From: an uncultured bacterium | GTDB taxonomy: Bacteria > Bacteroidota > Bacteroidia > Bacteroidales > Paludibacteraceae | Length of the DNA: 9,549 nucleotides | Direction: 5' to 3' | Assembly: GCA_946183755.1 (NCBI GenBank) | Contig: CAMHCZ010000069.1 | Location: forward strand, 1 to 9,549 | In this document: positions 1-6,780 of the stretch, one piece after another | How positions within the stretch are numbered: the first letter of the stretch is position 1 | How the letters are laid out: each line of letters begins with the position of its first letter | Made by a program: the position numbers and the translations under genes | The notes under the pieces: generated by a model | Told to the model about the DNA's origin: nothing | Databases searched by the model: none | The model's input: the letters and a program-made list of their open reading frames with translations, nothing else

Positions 1-89
1 CCGGCGCCGACATCGTCGTAATAGGCACATCGCTGGAGTCAGACCCAGAGAAAATGATAAAATTCGCAGAAATCGTAAGAAATTTCTGA
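1..89 (+). CDS. C-terminal end of probable geranylgeranylglyceryl/heptaprenylglyceryl phosphate synthase (partial)
   Basis: Reading from base 3, an open frame runs 28 codons to TGA at 87-89. Its start lies outside the window. The fragment opens GADIVVIGTSLESDPEKM and ends in RNF. The GADIVV-GT/GN-(L/I)E pattern is the phosphate-binding loop near the C-terminus of the TIM-barrel GGGP synthase (PcrB/GGGPS) family. This family joins a polyprenyl diphosphate to glycerol-1-phosphate, and Bacteroidetes are known to carry such homologues. Only the tail is visible, so another phosphate-binding TIM barrel is possible. No terminator separates it from the tRNA promoter that follows directly. Confidence 0.55.
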   Translation, partial: GADIVVIGTSLESDPEKMIKFAEIVRNF

Positions 90-96
90 TTTATAT

Positions 97-127
97 TTGG
101 AAATACCGAAAAACGCTCCTATCTTTG
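97..127 (+). promoter_or_regulatory. Bacteroidetes-type promoter for the tRNA-Glu gene
   Basis: The sequence shows TTG at 97-99 (in a TTTGG context), a 20-nt spacer, and a perfect TAnnTTTG -7 element (TATCTTTG) at 120-127. This matches the known Bacteroidetes primary sigma factor consensus in both boxes and in spacing. Transcription should start near 133-135, about 15 nt before the tRNA. It is the best-formed promoter in the window. Confidence 0.8.
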
Positions 128-148
128 CACTCGCAAAATCCAAGTCAC

Positions 149-221
149 GGCGCATTCGTCTAGTGGCCTAGGACGCGGCCCTCTCACGGCTGAAACCCGG
201 GTTCGACTCCCGGTTGCGCTA
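149..221 (+). tRNA. tRNA-Glu (anticodon CTC)
   Basis: A 73-nt cloverleaf can be folded by eye. The acceptor 5' arm is GGCGCAT, the D-arm is GTC...GAC, and the anticodon stem CGGCC/GGCTG (176-180/188-192) encloses loop CTCTCAC, with anticodon CTC at 183-185 reading GAG. The T-arm is CCGGG-TTCGACT-CCCGG, followed by TTGCGCT and discriminator A. The layout matches E. coli tRNA-Glu closely in the TCGTCTAG and CCC-TC-CACGG regions. No CCA is encoded. The acceptor stem is imperfect: position 1 pairs as G-U and position 7 is a U-U mismatch. A promoter lies upstream and a hairpin terminator starts 3 nt downstream, so it is a single-gene unit. Confidence 0.93.
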
Positions 222-224
222 CGA

Positions 225-257
225 AAAAATCCCAAATGCTAAGCATTTGGGATTTTT
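225..257 (+). terminator. Rho-independent terminator of tRNA-Glu
   Basis: A perfect inverted repeat, with arms AAAAATCCCAAATGCT (225-240) and its reverse complement (242-257), forms a long hairpin that ends in a T run. It begins right after the tRNA. Because the A and T runs are symmetric it could also work in reverse. Confidence 0.85.
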
Positions 258-377
258 CTTTTTTCCGCCCCACCCCAACAAACATCAGGCACGGCATTCA
301 TCAACCACAAGCCAACGAAACGTAAAAATATGTTGAAAAAAAGGCTTTAACACACTATGCATTAACAGAAAATGCTA

Positions 378-385
378 TATCTTTG
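378..385 (+). promoter_or_regulatory. Probable -7 promoter element of recA
   Basis: TATCTTTG, a perfect TAnnTTTG match, lies 34 nt upstream of the recA ATG. No TTG is found at the expected 19-21 nt further upstream, so the -33 box is weak or absent. The rest of 258-419 holds no gene. No LexA-type palindrome stands out here, so SOS control is not supported by sequence. Confidence 0.6.
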
Positions 386-419
386 ATGAATTAAGACACT
401 ATAAAAAACAGAAAAACTT

Positions 420-1484
420 ATGTCAGAAGAATTAGAAAACAAAGAGGGAAAGGCTCCTGCACAGAAAGACGTGAAGAAGCCATCTGCAGAGAAACTGAAA
501 GCACTCCAGCTTGCCATGGAGAAGATAGACAAAGACCACGGCAAGGGCACAATAATGAGACTTGGCGACGACTCGATTGAAGACATCGCCGTTATACCTA
601 CCGGCTCTATCGGTCTGGACTACGCGCTGGGCGTGGGAGGATACCCAAGAGGAAGAATCATCGAGATATACGGCCCAGAATCATCAGGTAAGACAACACT
701 CGCCATACACGCGATAGCGGAGGTGCAGAAGGAAGGCGGCATCGCTGCCATAATAGACGCGGAGCACGCGTTCGACCGCTTCTACGCTGCCGGACTGGGC
801 GTTGATACCGACAACCTGCTCATCTCGCAGCCTGACAGCGGCGAGGAGGCTCTCGAGGTAGCCGACCAGCTCATCAGATCGTCGGCAGTGGACTTGGTGG
901 TTGTCGATTCTGTAGCGGCGCTGACACCTAAGGCAGAGCTCGAAGGCGACATGGGCGAGAACAAGGTGGGTCTGCAGGCGAGACTTATGTCGCAGGCACT
1001 CAGAAAGCTCACCGCGACTATAAGCAAGACTAACACAACATGTATCTTCATAAACCAGCTGAGAGAGAAAATCGGCGTAATGTTCGGCAACCCAGAGACA
1101 ACAACCGGAGGTAACGCGCTGAAGTTCTACTCTTCTGTACGTCTGGACATAAGAAGAGCCAGCCAGATAAAGGACGGCGACAAGGTGATAGGAAACCAGA
1201 CCAAGGTGAAGGTAGTGAAGAACAAGGTTGCGCCACCTTTCCGCAAGGCTGAGTTCGACATCATGTTCGGCGAGGGAATCTCACTGACAGGCGAGATAAT
1301 AGACCTCGGCGTGGAATACGGGGTCATCAAAAAGAGCGGCTCATGGTTCAGCTACGGCGACACAAAGCTGGCTCAGGGACGCGAAGGCGTTAAGCAGCTT
1401 CTGAATGACAACGAGGAACTCAAGGAAGAGCTCAAGGAGAAAGTCTTCGAGGCAATGAAAAACGGAAACTCAGACGAGAAATAA
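420..1484 (+). CDS. recA: Recombinase RecA
   Basis: 354 residues, close to the 353 of E. coli RecA. RecA is the cytoplasmic ATPase that coats single-stranded DNA and drives strand exchange in homologous repair. Visible motifs are Walker A GPESSGKT (85-92), the catalytic Glu in IDAEHAF (E115), Walker B DLVVVDS (158-164), and the DNA-binding loop 2 region INQLREKIGVMFGNPETTTGG (211-231), which is nearly invariant in bacteria. The C-terminus (330-354) is acidic and lysine-rich, as usual. The first 22 residues are a charged extension of the kind that varies between phyla. The ATG at 420 follows an A-rich stretch without a clear Shine-Dalgarno sequence, which is normal in Bacteroidetes. No terminator follows, and the lipoprotein gene starts 32 nt later, so read-through is possible. 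Confidence 0.98.
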   Translation: MSEELENKEGKAPAQKDVKKPSAEKLKALQLAMEKIDKDHGKGTIMRLGDDSIEDIAVIPTGSIGLDYALGVGGYPRGRIIEIYGPESSGKTTLAIHAIAEVQKEGGIAAIIDAEHAFDRFYAAGLGVDTDNLLISQPDSGEEALEVADQLIRSSAVDLVVVDSVAALTPKAELEGDMGENKVGLQARLMSQALRKLTATISKTNTTCIFINQLREKIGVMFGNPETTTGGNALKFYSSVRLDIRRASQIKDGDKVIGNQTKVKVVKNKVAPPFRKAEFDIMFGEGISLTGEIIDLGVEYGVIKKSGSWFSYGDTKLAQGREGVKQLLNDNEELKEELKEKVFEAMKNGNSDEK

Positions 1485-1516
1485 TCAATATTTATAAACC
1501 AAAACTTTTTTACAGT

Positions 1517-2155
1517 ATGAAGAAATTAGCTTTAGCATTAGCGACATTACTTTGCGCTACATTCACTTTCACTTCTTGCTCAGAGGACGAGGCTGCTGCT
1601 ATAATGCCTGAATTACAGCTTGCTGGCGCATGGCAGTGTACAGGAATCTCTGGACAGGCAGGAGGATTCGACCTTTCTACTTTGGGTATTTCAACAAGTA
1701 ACAGCGACTACGGAAAATACACAAAGCTCTTCAGTATCGTATTTGTCCCTGTAGTGAACACTTACTACAGAGTGGGAACAGGAGATTTGTCATCATTGAC
1801 TTCTTCTGTAACTGGTCTTACAGGCACACTCTCTGGCAGCGACGAGAACAAGACTGCTGCATGGAAGAGTTTCTTGAGCACAGGAACATTCGCAGTAAAC
1901 GGCTCTACACTCACATTGACTTCAAAAGAAGGCAACATCGAGGAGTACACCTACATAACTGACGGAAAGCACCTCACAATCACTGAGCGTAAGGACGTAA
2001 CTGGCGGCAACGAAACAGTAAACACAGTAGCGACTGTCATCAACTCTATCCTTGCTATCTCAGGAAACCAGACAATCGAAACATCTGTAGGTGTTGAGTA
2101 CTCATACGACAAGCTGGAGCTGAGCGAGCTTTTAAACTTGTTCTCTAAGAACTAA
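1517..2155 (+). CDS. Lipocalin-like surface lipoprotein, function unknown
   Basis: 212 residues. The N-terminus MKK plus a hydrophobic stretch ends in a lipobox FTSC, with the lipid cysteine at C21. The next residues are SEDE. An acidic run right after the cysteine is the surface lipoprotein export signal described in Bacteroidetes, so outer-leaflet exposure is predicted. After the leader, LAGAWQCTG (35-43) begins a beta-rich region with alternating strands such as GTFAVNGSTLTLTS (123-136), EEYTYITDGKHLTITE (142-157) and VEYSYDKLELSE (193-204). This is the pattern of the small lipocalin-like proteins common in Bacteroidales, where GxW marks the first strand. No ligand or partner can be inferred. 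It lies 32 nt after recA without a visible terminator, but nothing suggests a repair role. A two-way terminator follows. Confidence 0.8.
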   Translation: MKKLALALATLLCATFTFTSCSEDEAAAIMPELQLAGAWQCTGISGQAGGFDLSTLGISTSNSDYGKYTKLFSIVFVPVVNTYYRVGTGDLSSLTSSVTGLTGTLSGSDENKTAAWKSFLSTGTFAVNGSTLTLTSKEGNIEEYTYITDGKHLTITERKDVTGGNETVNTVATVINSILAISGNQTIETSVGVEYSYDKLELSELLNLFSKN

Positions 2156-2175
2156 TCGACCAGTTCGACACAAAC

Positions 2176-2209
2176 AAAAAAGGATGACTCTCCGGAGCCA
2201 TCCTTTTTT
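2176..2209. terminator. Bidirectional terminator between convergent genes
   Basis: GGATGACTC (2182-2190), loop TCCG, then GAGCCATCC (2195-2203), flanked by six A on the left and nine T on the right. It sits between the end of the lipoprotein gene and the end of the minus-strand membrane protein gene, so it can stop both. The plus-strand RNA has one A-C mismatch in the stem. In the minus-strand RNA the same position is a G-U pair. Confidence 0.88.
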
Positions 2210-2228
2210 TTTATGATATAAAAGCGGA

Positions 2229-2663
2229 TTAATGCACGCTTACTATGCCATCGACAACATACTTGCTGACACCTCTCCAAGGCAATGTGCCGAGATACTC
2301 CTTGTAGTGGAGTTCGACGGTCTTGCTGCTGCACTTCATCAGGGAATCAGCCACAGCCTGGTCCTCAACCGAGAAAAGGAACTCGTTAGAGACGATTGTA
2401 GCGCCAGCCTGGCCCTTGAATCCCGACTGAATAAGCTTGCCTTCGTTGGTCTTGAACACATAGCCCTTGTTCACGAAATAATTCAGTTCTCCGGCCTTGA
2501 CGCCTTCACCGAACACGAAGTAGAACTTGATGTAAACAAACACAGCCAATCCCACAAGAACAATAGCCGCAATCGAGCAGCCGATCTTTCTCAATGTGTG
2601 TTTCTTCTTTGGTTCTGCAGCCGCACTGCCCTGCTGCACCTGGGCATTTTCTTCTGAAATCAT
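2229..2663 (-). CDS. Conserved single-pass membrane protein, function unknown
   Basis: 144 residues when started at the ATG at 2661-2663. The frame stays open 37 codons further upstream, but that stretch covers the likely promoter and encodes an unlikely leader, so the shorter start is preferred. A polar, lysine-rich N-terminus (1-27) is followed by one membrane helix (about 28-51). The rest is a small domain with FVNKGYVFKTNEGKL (63-77), a central SNEFLFSVED (92-101) and a C-terminal YLGTLPWRGVSKYVVD (123-138). I recall similar proteins across Bacteroidales, some of them labelled 6-phosphogluconate dehydrogenase in databases. Nothing here supports that label: it is too short and has no dinucleotide-binding motif. 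With a lysine-rich start and one helix, the C-terminal domain probably faces the periplasm. It is divergent from the coiled-coil protein gene. Confidence 0.8.
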   Translation of the reverse strand: MISEENAQVQQGSAAAEPKKKHTLRKIGCSIAAIVLVGLAVFVYIKFYFVFGEGVKAGELNYFVNKGYVFKTNEGKLIQSGFKGQAGATIVSNEFLFSVEDQAVADSLMKCSSKTVELHYKEYLGTLPWRGVSKYVVDGIVSVH

Positions 2664-2688
2664 ATTTTTATAAATTACATTTATATGA

Positions 2689-2696
2689 CAAAGATA
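2689..2696 (-). promoter_or_regulatory. -7 promoter element of the membrane protein gene
   Basis: On the minus strand this reads TATCTTTG, a perfect TAnnTTTG, 25 nt upstream of the ATG at 2663. This supports the short start, since the longer reading would place the promoter inside the gene. No convincing TTG lies about 20 nt further upstream. Confidence 0.6.
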
Positions 2697-2733
2697 TATC
2701 ATTTTCCGCTTTAAATATTCATCATCGCAACTC

Positions 2734-2764
2734 TTGTTTTTATGATTTGGAAACACGAAATTTG
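2734..2764 (+). promoter_or_regulatory. Probable promoter of the coiled-coil protein gene
   Basis: TTG at 2734-2736, a spacer of 20 nt, then GAAATTTG at 2757-2764. The second box matches TAnnTTTG except for the first base. It lies 28 nt before the ATG at 2793, in the divergent intergenic region. Confidence 0.5.
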
Positions 2765-2792
2765 CCTGTAACACATTAAAACATCACCAACA

Positions 2793-3395
2793 ATGAAAAA
2801 AATCATGATCACCGCAGCATTAGCAATAGCTGCAACAGGTGTTTTCGCACAGACTGCACAAGAGACTCACGGAAAGTGGAAGAAGAACTCGGTTCCTGGC
2901 GTTTCCATAACAGTGCAAGGCGATGCTAAAACCGCTATAAAAATCCTCAAGGACGAGATGAAGGACGAGGACATCAAAGTGAAGGCTTCGAGCAAGGAAC
3001 TCAGCGCAGAGGCAATCAACTTCAAGAGAATTTCTCCAAACATGATGAACTTCTACGCTACTGCCGAGGAGCACAAGGACAACACCACTACCCTGACAGT
3101 ATTCATGGCACGCGGCACAGAAGCAAGCACATTCATCTCTTCATCGACCGACGCCAGTGCTGTAAGCAACCTGAAGAGCTTCCTGGAGCAGGATGTGGCA
3201 AGAAACTCGCTCGAGACTTCAATCAAGGCTCAGGAAAAGGTTGTCAAGGACGGAGAGAACGCTCTGAAGAACCTCGAGAAGAAAATCGAGAACCTGAACA
3301 AGGAGATCAAAGAGACAGAAGAGAAGAAAGCCGCTCAGATAGAGACAAACAAGGCTGCCAAGGCTGCTCTTGAGAATCTTTTGAAGCAGAGATAG
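2793..3395 (+). CDS. Secreted protein with C-terminal coiled coil, function unknown
   Basis: 200 residues. A signal peptide is clear: MKK, a hydrophobic core, and probable cleavage after VFA at residue 19. No lipobox cysteine is present, so a soluble periplasmic or secreted protein is expected. Residues 28-120 form a mixed domain with short beta strands (GVSITVQGD 36-44, TTLTVFMARG 100-109) and one Lys/Glu-rich amphipathic helix (47-60). Residues about 139-198 are a long charged heptad-like helix, NLEKKIENLNKEIKETEEKK being typical. The layout recalls periplasmic chaperones such as Skp/OmpH (signal peptide plus coiled coil), but the N-terminal domain does not fit that family and I do not assign it. 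The gene stands alone between a divergent membrane protein gene and convergent mscL. Confidence 0.8.
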   Translation: MKKIMITAALAIAATGVFAQTAQETHGKWKKNSVPGVSITVQGDAKTAIKILKDEMKDEDIKVKASSKELSAEAINFKRISPNMMNFYATAEEHKDNTTTLTVFMARGTEASTFISSSTDASAVSNLKSFLEQDVARNSLETSIKAQEKVVKDGENALKNLEKKIENLNKEIKETEEKKAAQIETNKAAKAALENLLKQR

Positions 3396-3415
3396 TAAGA
3401 AACAAACACACGAAT

Positions 3416-3452
3416 AAAAAAATCCGCAATCCTATTGGGACTGCGGATTTTT
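3416..3452. terminator. Bidirectional terminator between the coiled-coil gene and mscL
   Basis: Seven A, then TCCGCA-A-TCC (3423-3432), loop TATTG, and GGA-C-TGCGGA (3438-3447), then five T and a further T-rich stretch. It lies between two convergent stop codons (3395 and 3471). As in the 2176-2209 hairpin, an A-C mismatch in the plus RNA becomes a G-U pair in the minus RNA. Confidence 0.88.
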
Positions 3453-3470
3453 CTTTTTCTGCCGTAACGA

Positions 3471-3902
3471 TTACTTGTTCTTGAGCAAGTCGCGAATCTC
3501 GGTGAGCAGCTGCTCTTCCTTAGAAGGCTCAGCAGGCGCTGGAGCAGGAGCTTCAGCCTCTTCCTTCTTCTTGAATCTGTTGATGCCCTTAATCATCAGG
3601 AACACACAGAACGCGATAATCACGAAGTCGATGATGTTCTGAATGAACTGACCATAGGCGAAAACAGACGCGCCAGCCTCCTGGGCCTCAGCCAATGTCT
3701 TGTAAGCCTTGTCGTCGGAAAGGTTCACGAACAGGTTTGTGAAGTCGATGCCGCCAGTCACAAGGCTGATAACAGGCATCAGCACATCGCCAACGAGTGA
3801 TGTCACAATCTTGCCGAACGCGCCGCCGATGATAACACCGACAGCCATGTCCATTACGTTGCCCTTCATGGCAAATTCCTTAAACTCTTTTACGATACTC
3901 AT
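3471..3902 (-). CDS. mscL: Large-conductance mechanosensitive channel MscL
   Basis: 143 residues, the usual family size (E. coli 136). MscL is a homopentameric inner-membrane channel that opens under membrane tension to release solutes during sudden osmotic downshift. The N-terminus KEFKEFAMKGNVMDMAVGVIIG is the amphipathic helix plus pore-lining helix 1 (about 15-45), with the conserved GGAFGKIVTSLVGDVLMP segment (26-43). A periplasmic loop (46-80) follows, then helix 2 (about 83-108: FAYGQFIQNIIDFVIIAFCV region), the basic RFKKKEE, an Ala/Pro-rich linker (115-126), and a C-terminal cytoplasmic helix EEQLLTEIRDLLKNK. All expected parts are present. It is a lone gene with terminators on both sides. 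No clean TAnnTTTG promoter was found in the 96 nt upstream. Confidence 0.97.
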   Translation of the reverse strand: MSIVKEFKEFAMKGNVMDMAVGVIIGGAFGKIVTSLVGDVLMPVISLVTGGIDFTNLFVNLSDDKAYKTLAEAQEAGASVFAYGQFIQNIIDFVIIAFCVFLMIKGINRFKKKEEAEAPAPAPAEPSKEEQLLTEIRDLLKNK

Positions 3903-3998
3903 GTTTTACAATTTTGTTTTGCGGTTAATGATTCTTGAATATACAAGTTATTTCACAAAACCACATTGTCTTATGTGTTAAAAACGAGAAAGGCGCAC

Positions 3999-4028
3999 AA
4001 AAAAGCCGTGTCACAAGTGACACGGCTT
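3999..4028 (-). terminator. Terminator of the PL1 pectate lyase gene
   Basis: GCCGTGTCA (4005-4013), loop CAAG, and TGACACGGC (4018-4026) form a perfect 9-bp stem. On the minus strand it is followed directly by six U (A run 3999-4004). It starts 24 nt past the minus-strand stop at 4052. A seven-T run at 4031-4037 on the plus side may also give weak activity in the other direction, toward the mscL upstream region. Confidence 0.88.
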
Positions 4029-4051
4029 GCTTTTTTTATGCCTAAAACTAT

Positions 4052-6646
4052 TTACTTCTTGTTGAACTTGAGAGTCGCCAGCTTACCGTTTGGCAGAATA
4101 GCCACTGCGATGTAATTGCCGGCTGCGAGTCCAGAGATGTTCAGGTACGACACTAACGAACCGCTCAGGAGGTTGTGGCCAGCGAAGTCGTAAACCGTAA
4201 TCCTCTGAACATCGGCAGAATACAAGACTTCGTCGTTGGTGACAGTCCACTCCGCCTTTTCTGCGTCTTCAACGCCTGTTGTTGGAGCTGGGTTCACAGT
4301 AATAGTTCCTGTCGCTGTCTTAGTTGCGCCAGAAGCGTTGGTCACAGTCACAGTGTATGTGCCGGAAGCTGTAGGCGTTCCGCTGATGGTCAGTGTCAAG
4401 CCGTTTTTGCTTGAAGTCAGACCGGCTGGCAGGTCGGCTACGCTGATGCTATTCGCTGTGCCGCTGGCTGTGTAAACGATATTCTGTATAGCTGTGCCAG
4501 CAGTCACGGTCTGCGAGGCGTTGGTTGCCGACGACAATGTAGGTGCGGCAAGCGGATTCACAGTGATAGTTCCAGTCGCTGTCTTAGTTGCGCCAGAAGC
4601 ATTGGTTGCTGTCACAGTGTATGTGCCGGTAGCCGTAGGCGTACCGCTGATAGTCAAAGTCAAGCCGTTTTTGCTTGAAGTCAGACCGGCTGGCAAGTTG
4701 GCTACGCTTATATTATTCGCTGTGCCACTGGCTGTGTAAACTATATTCTGTATTGCTGTGCCAGCTGTCACGGTCTGAGAAGCATTGGTTGCCGATGACA
4801 AAGTCGGCGCGGCCTCTGGCTGACTTGACGAGGCGTAAGTCACTCTAATGCCATAAAAGTTTATACCACCGCTTGTGCTGTAAATATCTAATGTGGCAGC
4901 TCCGCCAGTGTATTCATAAGTGGCTTTAGAAATTGATGTAGCTGCGGCATTAGTTACTAACACATTGCTTGCCGATGAAGCTATCACGTAGTTTCTTGCC
5001 TCCGACGAGTTGGCTGACATTGCATATACATCTATTGTGCAAGGACCTGTAACATCAAACTCAAATGCACGATTCTGACCATACACTCCAGAGCCTCCTG
5101 TTTTTGCTCTATATGTAAAGTCGATTCCATCGCATGATTTTGAATTAGCATCAACTACTACAGTCTTATCCGAAGTCGCCAAAATTGTCAAGCCATCAAC
5201 TGTTTCACTGCCTGTTATTGTGCCGAGACCAGAGAACTGAGAGTCGGAGAAGTTCCAGAATGTCGATGTTCCGCTTCCGCCCGACGCGCCTTGTGCGTTC
5301 ACCTTTATAGTGCCTGTCGCAGTGGCTGCCGAACCGCTAGACTGCGTGGTTGTAACAGTGTATGTCGATGTACCTTCTGCTGTTGGAGTTCCTGAGATTG
5401 TGACAGTCGTTCCGTTTACGGAATATGTCACGCCAGCAGGCAGTCCAGTCACTGTCGCGCCTGTAGCAGTTCCGCCAAGTGTGTATGTTATAGTTGTTAT
5501 GCTATTGCCTATTGTTATGGTCTGAGCATTAGTTCCTGACGCCGACGACAGTTTGACAGTCGGGATGGTAGATGAGCATGACGACGAAACTACGCCAGCC
5601 TCAGTAACGTCAAGTGTTGCGCCTGCACCACAAGTCGAGTTTGTGACTGCATTTTTTGCGTCAGTATAAGAAAGCGCTGTGTAAGAATAAGTCGGAGCGG
5701 ACACTGTGCCGACACTTGAAGGCAGCCCATCCTTTGCCCCATAACTGGCAACAAAATTGAGCTTATTGCCAGAAGCATTATCGCTGCTGCTGTAGTCTTT
5801 ATAGATAACGCTCTTCTTCTGAGCAAAATAACAACCCTCAACGTATGCCGTACAGCCTCCGAGACCAAGGCAAGCTGAAGCAACCGAGCTGCTCCAGTAG
5901 TTGTTCAGAAGATGGAACTGGCTGTGGCGCGCACGAGGCATTCTTTGCACACATCCCTCATCCCACCAATTGTAAGCATATGTTATTCTTCTATTCGTTG
6001 GCTTGTCCGAAGAACCTGAACCTACTAAGTTAGAATATCTGTGGTCGTCGGAACCCCCATCGGCTGTCCAAGAAGACTTTGCCTTGGGACTTTTAAGGTA
6101 TCTGAAACGACACCATGTGACAGTAACATTGTCTGTTGCATCTTTTATATCAAAGTTTCCATCCACGCCGTCCAGAAAGTCGCAGTGGTCAACCCAAATT
6201 TTGGTAGCCGCATCAAGGCATAAACCATCCGCACTTTCCGAATCAAAAGCACCAGAGCCTTCAAATATCAGGTTTCTTATGATGACATTGCTTGAACCGC
6301 TTTTCAAATACAAGATTCCTGTCTTTTCTTCTGCCTGAGTCTTAGACGTAGGCACTGTGCTATTATAAAGTTTCACTCCAGGCAAACCCAAGATTGTCTT
6401 GTCTTGCACTTTAACCTTCAACAAAGAAGTAAACTGAATGTTCTGAGTGACAATGATTATCTTCTTGCCGGACGATAACAAAGCTGACTCTAATTGAGAA
6501 GCGCTCGTGACTTTAACAACGCTGCCCCCAGTTCCTCCGGTAGCCGAAGCGCCGTATCCGAAAGGCGCAGTCAGACAATAGTCCTGCGCCGTCGCCAACA
6601 TGGACAAGGCCAAGCCTAAGGCTGTGATTAAACTTTTGATTTTCAT
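4052..6646 (-). CDS. Secreted multidomain pectate lyase, polysaccharide lyase family 1, with T9SS tail
   Basis: 864 residues, much longer than a lone PL1 domain. Such enzymes cleave polygalacturonate by Ca-dependent beta-elimination. Order: signal peptide (cleavage after ATA, about 20); PL1 beta-helix (about 25-355); Ig-like domain 1 (361-450); a beta-rich, possibly carbohydrate-binding domain starting TFWNFSD (462-606); Ig-like domains 2 and 3 (613-698 and 701-786), almost identical; and a tail (797-864) with ITVYDFAGHNLL and SGLAAGNYIAVAI that fits the type A T9SS sorting domain. PL1 marks are IWVDHCDF (150-157), D162 and D166 in DGNFDIKD, and QRMPRARHSQFHLLNNYW (234-251), where R235, R238 and R240 cover the conserved RxPxxR region with the catalytic Arg. 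The calcium and catalytic assignment rests on the family pattern; pectin lyase activity is less likely because the Asp residues are kept. It has its own promoter and terminator and follows a PL9 lyase on the same strand. Confidence 0.9.
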   Translation of the reverse strand: MKIKSLITALGLALSMLATAQDYCLTAPFGYGASATGGTGGSVVKVTSASQLESALLSSGKKIIIVTQNIQFTSLLKVKVQDKTILGLPGVKLYNSTVPTSKTQAEEKTGILYLKSGSSNVIIRNLIFEGSGAFDSESADGLCLDAATKIWVDHCDFLDGVDGNFDIKDATDNVTVTWCRFRYLKSPKAKSSWTADGGSDDHRYSNLVGSGSSDKPTNRRITYAYNWWDEGCVQRMPRARHSQFHLLNNYWSSSVASACLGLGGCTAYVEGCYFAQKKSVIYKDYSSSDNASGNKLNFVASYGAKDGLPSSVGTVSAPTYSYTALSYTDAKNAVTNSTCGAGATLDVTEAGVVSSSCSSTIPTVKLSSASGTNAQTITIGNSITTITYTLGGTATGATVTGLPAGVTYSVNGTTVTISGTPTAEGTSTYTVTTTQSSGSAATATGTIKVNAQGASGGSGTSTFWNFSDSQFSGLGTITGSETVDGLTILATSDKTVVVDANSKSCDGIDFTYRAKTGGSGVYGQNRAFEFDVTGPCTIDVYAMSANSSEARNYVIASSASNVLVTNAAATSISKATYEYTGGAATLDIYSTSGGINFYGIRVTYASSSQPEAAPTLSSATNASQTVTAGTAIQNIVYTASGTANNISVANLPAGLTSSKNGLTLTISGTPTATGTYTVTATNASGATKTATGTITVNPLAAPTLSSATNASQTVTAGTAIQNIVYTASGTANSISVADLPAGLTSSKNGLTLTISGTPTASGTYTVTVTNASGATKTATGTITVNPAPTTGVEDAEKAEWTVTNDEVLYSADVQRITVYDFAGHNLLSGSLVSYLNISGLAAGNYIAVAILPNGKLATLKFNKK
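4289..4810 (-). repeat. Tandem near-identical Ig-like domain repeats inside the PL1 lyase
   Basis: Two copies (4553-4810 and 4289-4546), 264 nt apart in register, encode 86-residue Ig-like modules starting APTLSSATNASQTVTAGTAI. By eye the proteins differ at only four positions within the domain: N/S, N/D, T/S and A/V, at residues 645, 650, 672 and 680 of the first copy. The DNA is roughly nine tenths identical, with most changes silent. The third Ig-like domain (residues 361-450) is much more divergent, so these two reflect a recent duplication or ongoing gene conversion. Confidence 0.9.
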
Positions 6647-6654
6647 TTTGTGTT

Positions 6655-6669
6655 TTAGATTTAAGGTTT
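6655..6669 (-). promoter_or_regulatory. 15-nt leader element shared with the PL9 lyase gene (copy 1)
   Basis: On the minus strand AAACCTTAAATCTAA ends 8 nt before the ATG at 6646. An exact copy lies upstream of the PL9 lyase gene at 9311-9325. It falls in the predicted 5' leader, downstream of the -7 element, so it would be part of the mRNA. Its role is unknown: translation signal, small-RNA target or protein site are all possible. Confidence 0.65.
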
Positions 6670-6704
6670 AATTGTTTTGTGTGTTATGTTTAGTATATAT
6701 TATT

Positions 6705-6712
6705 CAAACGTA
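6705..6712 (-). promoter_or_regulatory. -7 promoter element of the PL1 lyase gene
   Basis: The minus strand reads TACGTTTG, a perfect TAnnTTTG, 58 nt upstream of the ATG and downstream of the PL9 gene's terminator. It predicts a leader of about 50 nt. No TTG box was found about 20 nt upstream, so an activator may be needed. Confidence 0.55.
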
Positions 6713-6742
6713 AAATTCTTAACATTATTATTTTATACGAAT

Positions 6743-6773
6743 AAAAAAGAGAGATTGTAAAAAATCTCTCTTT
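6743..6773 (-). terminator. Terminator of the PL9 lyase gene
   Basis: AAAGAGAGATT (6746-6756), loop GTAAAA, and AATCTCTCTTT (6763-6773). In the minus RNA the stem is followed by a U run from the A stretch 6743-6748. It begins 8 nt past the PL9 stop codon and separates the two lyase genes into two transcription units. Confidence 0.82.
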
Positions 6774-6780
6774 ATAATAT

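Noticed and set aside
258..419. Possible SOS box before recA
   Set aside because: No convincing palindrome is visible. Many Bacteroidetes lack a classic LexA system, so I make no claim.
2229..2663. Annotation as 6-phosphogluconate dehydrogenase
   Set aside because: The protein is 144 residues with a membrane helix and no GxGxxG-type dinucleotide motif. The label seems to be a database carry-over.
2664..2774. Upstream extension of the small membrane protein gene
   Set aside because: It would add 37 residues with no membrane or signal character and would cover the TATCTTTG element at 2689-2696. The ATG at 2663 fits better.
3903..3998. Possible mscL promoter TATATTCA on the minus strand at 3936-3943
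   Set aside because: It lacks the TTTG half of the -7 element, and the nearest TTG is only 12 nt upstream, so spacing is wrong.
4236..4739. Two long plus-strand open frames with similar proteins opposite the Ig repeats
   Set aside because: They are antisense images of the tandem Ig modules of the PL1 lyase. Their similarity follows from that repeat, and they have no promoter or plausible start.
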